This document shows positions 18,161 through 25,670 of a stretch of 53,402 nt of DNA, piece by piece (positions within the stretch are counted from its first letter, which is position 1; every line of letters starts with the position of its first letter). Source of the stretch: Dehalococcoidia bacterium (GTDB lineage Bacteria > Chloroflexota > Dehalococcoidia > CAUJGQ01). The translations under genes and the position numbers were made by a program. The stretch spans positions 1 to 53,402 of the forward strand of contig DATGEL010000084.1 of assembly GCA_035310145.1 (NCBI GenBank). Reading direction: 5' to 3'. The notes under the pieces are model-generated. The model made no database searches. It was not told where the DNA came from and saw only the letters and a program-made list of their open reading frames with translations.

Positions 18161-19129
18161 CTACGTGGTCGCCGCGTCCAGCGCGGCGATCGCCTCTTCC
18201 TCCGCGGCCAGCGCCCGGCGTACGGACCCGGCGGCCGCGCGACGAATGCCCGGCGCCGCCGCCGCGCCGCCGTTCGGGTAGGGGAAGAGCGTGGCGAGCT
18301 GCGAGAGCGCGACGCGCTCACGCTGGTATGCGGCGACGGCAGCCGCCAGGGCGTTCGCCTCCGGCGACCGCGACGCAACGCCGGCCAGGTACGTCGACGC
18401 CTGTGCCCGCGCCTCCTGCAGCGCCTGGATGCAGTACGCCTGCCCATGCGCCGCGATCGGCGCATCGCTCTCCAGGATCGCGAGCCAGCGCCGGTACGCC
18501 GCAAGGCCGGCCGCCTCGACCGGTTCCTCGGCCACAACGGCGCCGGCTTCGCCCTGCCCCGCGTAGGCGACGGCGAAGCGTAGCGCGTGGGCCAGCGCCG
18601 CGCGAGGATCTACCTTGACCCGCCGTTCCGGCAGGAAGACGCGGATCGGCAGCGGGCGGCCGGGCGCCGGCCACTGTGCCGCGGGAAGGCGTTCGCCGTA
18701 CTGCGAGCTGACGGCGGTGCCGGCGATCAGGTCCTCGCCCAGGGCGCCGCGCACGATGCCGAACTGGGGCAGGTGCAGGCCGAAGGCGATTGCCGAGCGG
18801 CCATGGTCAAGGCTGCGCCGCAGCAGCCGCAGCGCCTCGGCGCGGTTCGCCGCATACGCCGCATCGTCCGCGGCGGCTTCGAAGGCGCTGAACCGCCAGC
18901 CCAGCCCTTCATACAGCGCCGTGGCGCTCCCGGCAGCGAAGGCGTTCGGCCCGCCGGCGCCGATCCTCCCCTCCGGCGCCGCCGTCAACGCAAAGCGGAA
19001 GGCGTGGCCGGAGAGCACGGCGACTTCGGCGGGAGCATGCTCGGCGCCGAGCGCCCGCAGGGTACCGGCCAGGGCGCCGACGATCGAGGTCCAGGCGCTG
19101 ACGTAGCCGGCGGCGATGGGGCGTCGCAT
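18161..19129 (-). CDS. Conserved protein, possibly BtrH N-terminal-like
   Basis: A 322-residue soluble, Ala-rich protein without a signal peptide. The N-terminus (YVSAWTSIVGALAGTLRALG followed by VAVLSGHAFRFAL) resembles the BtrH-N / C39-peptidase-like group of proteins, which have a short polar start, a long helix and an LxGxAFRF strand, but the expected catalytic Cys is replaced by a serine or threonine-rich stretch. The middle holds GLHLPQFGIVRGALGEDLIAG and the C-terminal third is helical. Assignment is tentative. It is convergent with holA (11-base gap), and its start lies near the proB start on the opposite strand. Confidence 0.5.
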   Translation of the reverse strand: MRRPIAAGYVSAWTSIVGALAGTLRALGAEHAPAEVAVLSGHAFRFALTAAPEGRIGAGGPNAFAAGSATALYEGLGWRFSAFEAAADDAAYAANRAEALRLLRRSLDHGRSAIAFGLHLPQFGIVRGALGEDLIAGTAVSSQYGERLPAAQWPAPGRPLPIRVFLPERRVKVDPRAALAHALRFAVAYAGQGEAGAVVAEEPVEAAGLAAYRRWLAILESDAPIAAHGQAYCIQALQEARAQASTYLAGVASRSPEANALAAAVAAYQRERVALSQLATLFPYPNGGAAAAPGIRRAAAGSVRRALAAEEEAIAALDAATT

Positions 19130-19220
19130 CGGCGCGAGTGTATCATTCGAGGGAATAGGGAAATGGGGAAAAGGAATAGGTGATCTTCAGGCGAACCGTC
19201 CCGTTGCCGTGTAATACGTG

Positions 19221-20390
19221 ATGCAGAGCGCAGGGAAGCGATCCGCGGCCGAAGGCGGAGCGAAGGAGCAGGCGCCGCTGCGCTACCGGCGCATCGTGGC
19301 CAAGTTCGGCACGAACCTGCTGACCGGCGGCACGGACCGGCTCGACCTGCAGATGATGGCCGCGCTGGTCGGACAGGTGGCGCGGCTGGTGCAGCGCGGC
19401 GCCGAGGTGATCGTCGTCACATCGGGCGCCGTGGCGGCCGGGCAGCACCGCCTGGGCGGCGAGCGGCGCAGCCGCCGCGACCTGACCTTCAAGCAGGTGC
19501 TCGCCTCGATCGGCCAGACGCAGCTCATGCAGAGCTGGGACTCGCTCTTCGCCTGGCACGACCTGGTCGTCGGCCAGACGCTGCTCACGCGGCGTGACAT
19601 CTTCGACCGGCTCGGCTATCTCAACGCGCGCAACGCCTTGCTCGGCCTGCTCGAAGCCGGCGCCATCCCGATCGTGAACGAAAACGACGTGGTCGCCACG
19701 GACGAGATCGCCGAGGCGCGCATCGGCGACAACGACAACCTCTCGGCCTACGTTGCCAACCTCACCGACGCCGGCCTGCTCGCCATCCTCACCAACATCG
19801 ACGGCCTCTACGACAAAGACCCGCATCTGCACGCCGACGCGGCGCTTGTGCCCGTCGTGCCGCACATCAGCGGCGAGACCGAGGCGATGGCCGGTAAGGC
19901 GATCAGCGAGCGATCGCGCGGCGGCATGGTCACCAAGCTGCAGGCCGCCAAGCTGGCCACCGCCTCTGGCGTCGATGTCGTGATCGCCAACGGCCACGCA
20001 CCCGACGTGCTGCCGCGTCTCGCGGCGGGCGAGGGCATCGGCACGCTCTTTCCCGCCACGGTGGACCACCTGGAGAGCCGTCGCCGCTGGATACGCGCGG
20101 CGGTGGCGCCGAAGGGACGAATTGTGGTGGATGTGGGCGCGGCGCGGGCGCTGGCGGCGGGCAAGAGCCTGCTGCCGGCCGGCGTCATTGCCGCTGAGGG
20201 CAGCTTCCAGCCGGCCGACCTGGTCGAGATCGCCGGGCGCGACGGCCGCCGCCTGGCCGTGGGCCTGGCGCGCTACGCCTGCGCGGACGTGGAATTGATC
20301 CGTGGCAAACGCTCCGATGCGATCGAGGCGCTGCTCGGTTACAGCTACGGCGACGCCGTGGTGCACCGCGACGATTTGGTGCTGGAGTAA
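19221..20390 (+). CDS. proB: Glutamate 5-kinase with C-terminal PUA domain
   Basis: A 389-residue kinase phosphorylating L-glutamate in the first step of proline synthesis. Visible are KFGTNLLTGG (ATP phosphate loop, near 29-38), VTSGAVAAGQHRLG, the PIVNENDVVATDE glutamate site, DNDNLSAYVANLTDAGLLAILTNIDGLYDKDP of the amino-acid-kinase fold, SERSRGGMVTKLQAAK, and a PUA domain from about 290 (GRIVVDVGAARALAAGKSLLPAGVIA). No clear ribosome site precedes ATG 19221 or GTG 19218, so the message may be leaderless or the N-terminal 20 residues may be non-native. No proA is adjacent. Confidence 0.92.
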   Translation: MQSAGKRSAAEGGAKEQAPLRYRRIVAKFGTNLLTGGTDRLDLQMMAALVGQVARLVQRGAEVIVVTSGAVAAGQHRLGGERRSRRDLTFKQVLASIGQTQLMQSWDSLFAWHDLVVGQTLLTRRDIFDRLGYLNARNALLGLLEAGAIPIVNENDVVATDEIAEARIGDNDNLSAYVANLTDAGLLAILTNIDGLYDKDPHLHADAALVPVVPHISGETEAMAGKAISERSRGGMVTKLQAAKLATASGVDVVIANGHAPDVLPRLAAGEGIGTLFPATVDHLESRRRWIRAAVAPKGRIVVDVGAARALAAGKSLLPAGVIAAEGSFQPADLVEIAGRDGRRLAVGLARYACADVELIRGKRSDAIEALLGYSYGDAVVHRDDLVLE

Positions 20391-20400
20391 CGCGGCTCGC

Positions 20401-20946
20401 TCAGTGCGCCTTCGCCAGGAACGCCGCTTCCAGCGTGATCTGCAGCGGTTCCAGCACGCGCACGACCATGTTGTAGAAGGCGACGACGGCCACGAGATCG
20501 GTGAACTGCTCGTCGTCCAGGAACTGCTTGGCGGCCCCGGCCACCTCGTCGGCCACGCGCACCTGCTCCGTCGCCTGCCACGCATAGCGCATCACCGCGC
20601 GCTGCCGCTCGTCGAACAGCGGCGAGCAGGCCCACTCGCCCAGTGCGGCGATCTGCTCGGCGCTGATCCCGGCCTTCCTCGCCCACTCGACGTGGTGCTC
20701 GAACTCGTAGGGCGCGTTCGCCAGCCGCCCGACCGTGAGGATCGCCAGCTCGCGCAGCGCCGCATCGAGCTTCGAGCCGTTGCGCAGGTAGCCGCCGAGC
20801 CCGCCGAAGCCGCGCAGCAGCCCCGGCGAGTTGGCGAGGGCACGGTAGAGATTGAGCACGTAGCCGCGCTCGGCCTGCTGCCGGTCCATGATCTGGGCGA
20901 TGTCGTCGGGCACGGCGTCGCGGTCGCGGTACGGCACACGGGGCAT
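20401..20946 (-). CDS. Carboxymuconolactone decarboxylase family protein
   Basis: A 181-residue all-helical protein of the CMD/AhpD family. It carries the signature LDAALRELAILTVGRLANAPYEFEHHVEWARKAGIS when read in pieces: the RELAIL...YEF-HH pair at about 65-86 and the GIS..QIAALG helix. It lacks the CxxC redox pair of AhpD, so it is more like a decarboxylase/isomerase-type member with unknown substrate. GAGGAGG precedes ATG 20946 and partly overlaps the pgl stop. It is the last gene of the pentose-phosphate cluster. Confidence 0.85.
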   Translation of the reverse strand: MPRVPYRDRDAVPDDIAQIMDRQQAERGYVLNLYRALANSPGLLRGFGGLGGYLRNGSKLDAALRELAILTVGRLANAPYEFEHHVEWARKAGISAEQIAALGEWACSPLFDERQRAVMRYAWQATEQVRVADEVAGAAKQFLDDEQFTDLVAVVAFYNMVVRVLEPLQITLEAAFLAKAH

Positions 20947-20957
20947 GGGCGGCCTCC

Positions 20958-21704
20958 TCATCCTGCCAGCCGCGCCGCCGCGGCCCCGTCCACGTACCAG
21001 TGCAGCGTGCCGTTCTCCGGCGCTACGAGCTGCGCCGGATAGAGCGACGGCCGGCGCTCGCCCTCCAGCACCTCGTGCAGCGCCGCGGCCTTGTCTTCGC
21101 CGGCGACCAAGAAGAGCACGTGCGCGGCGGCATTGATCAGCTTCGGCGTGAAGGTCAGCCGCTCGGCGCCGAGCTTCGGCACGTGGTTGGCAGCGACGAG
21201 GCGATGCCGGTCTTCCAAGGCTGCAGTCTCTGGAAAGAGCGAAGCCGTGTGCCCGTCCGGCCCCATGCCGAGCATCACCAGATCGAGGCGCGGCGTGCGC
21301 GCCCGGCCGACGCCGAGCGAATGGCGGATCTCGGCGGCGTAGGCGTCGGCCACGGCGACGAGCGGCGTCTGCCCGGCCGGCATGCGGTGAATCCGGTCCG
21401 CGGGCACGGGCACGTGGTCGAGCAGCGCCGCCTTCGCCATGCCGTAGTTGCTCTGCGGATCGCCTGGCGGCACGGCGCGCTCGTCGCTCCAGAAGACCTC
21501 GACTCTGGCCCAATCTACCTGATCGCGCTGATCCGGCTGCGCCAGCCACGCGAACATCGCCCGCGGCGTCGAGCCGCCGGAGAGCGCGACGCTGAACGGC
21601 CGATCGGCCGCCCTCGCCTCGGCCGCAAGCCGCACAAACAGATCTCCGCCGGCCGCGGCCATCGCCGCCGGGGTGTCGAAGAGGCACAGCTCGCGCTCGC
21701 TCAC
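20958..21704 (-). CDS. pgl: 6-phosphogluconolactonase
   Basis: A 248-residue Pgl of the NagB/DevB type, hydrolysing 6-phosphogluconolactone to 6-phosphogluconate. Motifs: VALSGGSTPRAMFAWL (phosphate site), VEVFWSDERAVPPGDPQSNYGMA, and MLGMGPDGHTASLFPET. The GTG start at 21704 overlaps the opcA TGA by four bases, showing translational coupling. It lies third from last in the cluster, as in actinobacterial opcA-pgl pairs. Confidence 0.93.
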   Translation of the reverse strand: MSERELCLFDTPAAMAAAGGDLFVRLAAEARAADRPFSVALSGGSTPRAMFAWLAQPDQRDQVDWARVEVFWSDERAVPPGDPQSNYGMAKAALLDHVPVPADRIHRMPAGQTPLVAVADAYAAEIRHSLGVGRARTPRLDLVMLGMGPDGHTASLFPETAALEDRHRLVAANHVPKLGAERLTFTPKLINAAAHVLFLVAGEDKAAALHEVLEGERRPSLYPAQLVAPENGTLHWYVDGAAAARLAG

Positions 21705-22912
21705 GCCGGGCCCTCGTCCGCGTTCGCGGGCAGCAGGGCGGCCAGGCGACCGGACATCTCGGCGGCTTCTTCGAAGATGCGGTCCGCGTCGAGCCGGTCG
21801 ATCTCGTCGCCGAGCAAGGTGGCGTCGTCCGGCGCGGGGAAACGCACGCTGCGTTCGTTCGGCCTGGCGCCGTCGAGACTGACGCTGGTGAAGGCGTGCT
21901 CCTGCTCCCCGGCTAAGGTTATGTCAATCGCCGCGCGATGCTCGCCGCTGTCCGCCTCGATGTAGGTGCCCTGAACGTCGCCGGGCCTTGCGTCGCGGGC
22001 AGATTCGCCGCGCAGCTCGACCACGACGTCCCGGGCGGCGGAGCGCAAGCGCAGGCGGTAGGCGCCGGAGAACGTCTCTTCCGCCGCGCGCCCCGGCTCC
22101 CAATCGAGCCGCGACGCCAGCCAGCCGGCCAGGAGCAACGATTGCGCGGTGGGCGCCTCGTTGCTCTCGCCGCGTGTCGCGCGCTCAATGCGCACGCGGC
22201 GGATCTGCGGCAACAGCTCGCCCACTGTCGGCGGGTCGCAGAGCTGCGCCAGGATCTCGCGCCAGGGAGCCAGGCGGTTCCAGTTGAGGTCGCCCACCGG
22301 CACGTCGATCGTGTCGTCTTCCATGAAGCGGCCGAGCCGCTGCAGCGTGGCGGCGGGCGTACGGAAGCTGCCCGAGTCGATCAGCACACGGCTGCTGAGC
22401 CGGGCCAGCGCAAGAAAGGCGTCGTGCCTGAAGGGCGGATCGCCGGTCCACCAGAGGAACACCGGCAGATCGGAGATCAGCAGCGGATCGACGATGCTGC
22501 GCAGGTGCGGGCCGGAAGCGCCGGCGGCGCGCAGGCGGATCTCCTCGTAGCAGATGCGCCGGCCGGCTCCGAGGCGGCAACTGGCGGAGACGCTGGCATG
22601 GACACCGGGCGTGCCGGGCGCCAGGTCGGCGATCAGCAGGATCGTGCGCGAAGGATGCCGCCCCGCCAGCTCGGTCATCACCGCTGTTGCCCGCGCCGCG
22701 TCCTCCTCCGAGCCGGTGTAGATCACCAGGTTGGCGACGCTGTTGCGCGTGCCGGCCTGGCCCTCGCTCGCGGCGGCGGGGCTGGCGTACTGCTTGCGCA
22801 GCGAGGCGAGCGCCTTCTCGATGCCGGGCACGTCGCTGGCCTCGGTCTGCCAGAAGCCTTCGTCCGCCGGCTCGCGGCCATCTGCGGAGATTGTCGTCTG
22901 ACTCGTCGTCAC
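21701..22912 (-). CDS. opcA: Glucose-6-phosphate dehydrogenase assembly protein
   Basis: A 403-residue OpcA, the factor that promotes assembly and activity of glucose-6-phosphate dehydrogenase in cyanobacteria, Actinobacteria and related phyla. Family blocks: DVPGIEKALASLRKQ, NLVIYTG, GRHPSRTILLIAD, ICYEEIRLRAAG, and the strongly conserved LLISDLPVFLWWTGDPPF. It starts with GTG behind GAGGCAG. It directly follows zwf, its functional partner, and overlaps pgl. Confidence 0.92.
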   Translation of the reverse strand: MTTSQTTISADGREPADEGFWQTEASDVPGIEKALASLRKQYASPAAASEGQAGTRNSVANLVIYTGSEEDAARATAVMTELAGRHPSRTILLIADLAPGTPGVHASVSASCRLGAGRRICYEEIRLRAAGASGPHLRSIVDPLLISDLPVFLWWTGDPPFRHDAFLALARLSSRVLIDSGSFRTPAATLQRLGRFMEDDTIDVPVGDLNWNRLAPWREILAQLCDPPTVGELLPQIRRVRIERATRGESNEAPTAQSLLLAGWLASRLDWEPGRAAEETFSGAYRLRLRSAARDVVVELRGESARDARPGDVQGTYIEADSGEHRAAIDITLAGEQEHAFTSVSLDGARPNERSVRFPAPDDATLLGDEIDRLDADRIFEEAAEMSGRLAALLPANADEGPA

Positions 22913-22931
22913 AAACTGCCTCTTTGTACAA

Positions 22932-23017
22932 GGAACGAGGGGATAGCATGTAGACGGTCGAAAATAGCGAAACTTGGCACCCTATTTTCTACTTCCTCTA
23001 TCCTATTTCCTCGTTCC
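22932..23017. repeat. Inverted purine/pyrimidine tracts between zwf and opcA
   Basis: GGAACGAGG (22932-22940) and CCTCGTTCC (23009-23017) are a perfect 9-base inverted pair embedded in longer GGAAATAGGA-type tracts on opposite strands. They would form a long stem in the zwf-opcA transcript. Related tracts flank gnd and other genes. Confidence 0.6.
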
Positions 23018-23020
23018 TCC

Positions 23021-24586
23021 CTACGGCGTGCGCCAGCGGCGGCCGTCGCGCTCGATCAGGCGGTCGGCGTCGCGCGGCCCCCAGGTGCCGGCGTCGTAGT
23101 TGGGAAAGGTCGGCGGCTCTTCTTCCTGCGCCCAGGCATCGAGCACGCAATCGAACATCTTCCAGCCCTCTTCGACCTCGTCTCGGCGCTTGAACAGCGT
23201 CTGGTCGCCCAGCATGCAGTCGAGCAGCAGCCGCTCGTACGCCTCCGGCGGGTCGACGAGGAAGCCGGCGCCGTAGGAGAAGTCCATGTTCACCGAGCGG
23301 ATCTGCATCTGCGAGCCCGGCACCTTGGCGCCGATCGTCAGCGACATGCCCTCGTCCGGCTGGATGCGCAGCGCCAGCACGTTCGGCCGGAACTGCGTCA
23401 CCGCCTGGCTGGCGAAGGCGAGGTGCGGCGCCTGCTTGAACTGCACCGCGATCTCGCTCACGCGGCGCGGCATGCGCTTGCCCGTGCGCAGATAGAAGGG
23501 CACGTCGGCCCAGCGCCAGTTGTCCACGAACAGCCGCGCCGCCACGTAGGTCTCGACCGCGGAGGTGGCCGAAACGTCCTGCTCTTCGCGGTAGCCTCCG
23601 GCCTGCGCGCCTTCAACCCAGCCGGGGCCGTACTGGCCGCGCACCACGTCGCGCACCTTGCCGCCGTTGCAGAGCGGCCGGATCGAGCGCAGCACCTTGA
23701 CCTTCTCGTCGCGCACGCCGTCGGCGTCGATGCGGGCGGGCGGCTCCATCGCCACCAGCGTCATGAGCTGCATCAGGTGGTTTTGCAGCATGTCGCGCAG
23801 GGCGCCGGAGGTCTCGTAGTAACCGCCGCGCCCCTCGATGCCGATACTCTCGGCCACCGTGACCTGCACGTGGTCGATGTAGCGCCGGTTCCAGACCGGC
23901 TCGAAGATGCCGTTGGCGAAGCGCAGCACCATCAGGTTCTGCACCGTCTCTTTGCCGAGATAGTGGTCGATACGGTAGACCTGGCTCTCGGCGAAGCAGC
24001 CGGCGATCTCTTCGTTCAGCTCGCGCGCTGTGTCGTAGTCGCGGCCAAACGGCTTCTCGATGATGATACGCGAGAAGCCTTCGTCCTGCTTGTTGAGGCC
24101 GGCGGCGCCGAGTCCTTCGATGATCTCGCCGAAGATGCCGGGCGGCGTGGAGAGATAGAAGATGCGGTTGCCGCTGGCGCCGCGCTGCTTGTCGAGCGTG
24201 TCCAGCTCGGTCTTGAGCTTGTGGAACGTCCCCGGATCGCTGGTGTCGCCGGGGATGTAGTAGAGGCCCTGGGCGAAGCCGTCCCAGACGGTGGGCTTCG
24301 CCTTGCCGGTGCGCGAAAACTGGTCCACGCCGTCGCGCATGCCGCCACGGAACTGTTGATCGCTCAGCGTGCTGCGTGAGACGCCGACGACCGTGAATTC
24401 GCCGGGGATCGTGTGCTCCAGCGCGAGGTTGTAGAGCGCCGGCACCAGCTTGCGCTTGGTCAGGTCGCCGGAGGCGCCGAAGATGATCATCGTCGCCGGC
24501 GGCGCGGTGCGCTGGCGCTGCAAGCCCTCGCGCAGCGGATTGGCGCGCGACCCGCGCGGCCGGCGTTCGGTGGTGCGTGTCGTCAT
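23021..24586 (-). CDS. zwf: Glucose-6-phosphate 1-dehydrogenase
   Basis: A 521-residue G6PDH catalysing the first, NADP-reducing step of the oxidative pentose-phosphate path. Cofactor loop GASGDLTKRK (37-46), EKPFG (177-181) and the catalytic RIDHYLGKE (205-213, His208) are intact, as is GGYYETSGALRDMLQNHL of the beta/alpha domain. Length is normal for bacteria. The ATG at 24586 lacks a clear ribosome site. It lies downstream of gnd, with a 99-base gap containing a 13-bp inverted repeat, and upstream of opcA. Confidence 0.95.
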   Translation of the reverse strand: MTTRTTERRPRGSRANPLREGLQRQRTAPPATMIIFGASGDLTKRKLVPALYNLALEHTIPGEFTVVGVSRSTLSDQQFRGGMRDGVDQFSRTGKAKPTVWDGFAQGLYYIPGDTSDPGTFHKLKTELDTLDKQRGASGNRIFYLSTPPGIFGEIIEGLGAAGLNKQDEGFSRIIIEKPFGRDYDTARELNEEIAGCFAESQVYRIDHYLGKETVQNLMVLRFANGIFEPVWNRRYIDHVQVTVAESIGIEGRGGYYETSGALRDMLQNHLMQLMTLVAMEPPARIDADGVRDEKVKVLRSIRPLCNGGKVRDVVRGQYGPGWVEGAQAGGYREEQDVSATSAVETYVAARLFVDNWRWADVPFYLRTGKRMPRRVSEIAVQFKQAPHLAFASQAVTQFRPNVLALRIQPDEGMSLTIGAKVPGSQMQIRSVNMDFSYGAGFLVDPPEAYERLLLDCMLGDQTLFKRRDEVEEGWKMFDCVLDAWAQEEEPPTFPNYDAGTWGPRDADRLIERDGRRWRTP

Positions 24587-24598
24587 GCCGGTCGTTAC

Positions 24599-24680
24599 GA
24601 GGAAATAGGAACGAGGAAATAGGAGATAGGAGAACGAAGCGACGCGCCCCTATTTTCTATTTGCTTATTCCTATTTCCTC
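24599..24680. repeat. 13-bp inverted repeat in purine/pyrimidine tracts between gnd and zwf
   Basis: GAGGAAATAGGAA (24599-24611) is matched exactly by TTCCTATTTCCTC (24668-24680). Between them are further AGGAGATAGGAG and CCTATTTTCTATTTG tracts, so nearly the whole gap can fold into one long hairpin in the gnd-zwf transcript. Similar GGGAATAGGG units occur at 11818, 19150, 32675 and 34298. Confidence 0.65.
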
Positions 24681-24685
24681 TCCCC

Positions 24686-25582
24686 CTATTCCCTATGAAT
24701 CGCGTGGCCACCGAACTCGTTGCGCAGCGCGGCGATGACTTTTGCCCCGAACGACTCGTCTTGCCGCGAGGCGAAGCGCGCCAGCAGCGAGAGCGTGATC
24801 ACCGGCGCGGGCACGCTCCGGTCGATCGCCTCCTGCACCGTCCAGCGGCCTTCGCCCGAGTCGTCGATATAACCACGCACGGATTTCAGGTCCGGTTCGG
24901 CGGCGAAAGCCAGCTCGGCCAGCTCCAGCAGCCAGGAGCGCACGACGCTGCCGTGCTGCCAGATCTGCGAGATGCGGTGCAGGTCGAGGCTGTACTCCGA
25001 GGCGTGCATGATCTCGAAGCCCTCGCCGTAGGCCTGGAGCATGCCGTACTCGATGCCGTTGTGCACCATCTTGACGAAGTGGCCGGCGCCGCTCGGCCCC
25101 ATGTAGGCGTAGCCGTCCTCGGGCGCCAGCGTCTTGTAGATCGGCTCGATGCGGTCGTAGATCGGCTTCTCGCCGCCGATCATCAGGCAGTAGCCGTTCG
25201 CCAGGCCCCAGATGCCGCCGCTGGTGCCGCAGTCCTGGTAGTGCAGCCCGGCGGCGGAGACGCGTTCGCCTCGCGCCTTCGTGTCCTTGTACATCGAGTT
25301 GCCGCCGTCGATGATCACGTCGTCCCCGGCCATCAGCGGCAACAGCTCGTCGATCGTCTGATCCACCGGCGCGCCGGCGGGCACCATGATCCAGACCGCG
25401 CGCGGCGGCGAGAGCTTGCTCACCAGCTCGGCAAGCGAGCCCGCGCCCGTGGCGCCCTTGTCCACGGCCGACTTCACCGTGTCCGGGTTGCGGTCGTAGA
25501 CGACGAGCTGGTGCCCGCCGAGGATCAGCCGCTCCGTCATGTTGAAGCCCATCCGGCCCAGGCCGACCATTCCCAGTTGCAT
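24686..25582 (-). CDS. gnd: 6-phosphogluconate dehydrogenase, short (GndA/YqeC-like) form
   Basis: A 298-residue decarboxylating 6-phosphogluconate dehydrogenase giving ribulose 5-phosphate. GLGRMGFNM (7-15) is the dinucleotide loop; after the second beta strand comes VVYDRNPD, with Asp30 followed by Arg31. DGGNSMYKDT binds substrate and Lys171 in GAGHFVKMVHNGIEY is the catalytic lysine. At 298 residues it is the short class, shorter than the 470-residue E. coli enzyme. Its start at 25582 has GGTGAGG as the ribosome site, and this is part of the dispersed hairpin repeat at 25590. Confidence 0.93.
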   Translation of the reverse strand: MQLGMVGLGRMGFNMTERLILGGHQLVVYDRNPDTVKSAVDKGATGAGSLAELVSKLSPPRAVWIMVPAGAPVDQTIDELLPLMAGDDVIIDGGNSMYKDTKARGERVSAAGLHYQDCGTSGGIWGLANGYCLMIGGEKPIYDRIEPIYKTLAPEDGYAYMGPSGAGHFVKMVHNGIEYGMLQAYGEGFEIMHASEYSLDLHRISQIWQHGSVVRSWLLELAELAFAAEPDLKSVRGYIDDSGEGRWTVQEAIDRSVPAPVITLSLLARFASRQDESFGAKVIAALRNEFGGHAIHRE

Positions 25583-25589
25583 CGTGGCC

Positions 25590-25632
25590 TCACCCCCCGG
25601 CCCCCTCTCCATTTCATGGAGAGGGGGAGATC
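25590..25632. repeat. Dispersed hairpin repeat in the tal-pgi/gnd gap
   Basis: CCTCACCCCCCGG then CCCCCTCTCCAT, a short loop, and ATGGAGAGGGGGAGA: a perfect stem of 12 bases. The TGAGG complement next to it supplies the gnd ribosome site. It belongs to the same family as 9129, 11876 and 14907. Confidence 0.75.
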
Positions 25633-25670
25633 TGTGGTTTGTGCCGCATGGCCGGCGGCTGGGAGAATGC

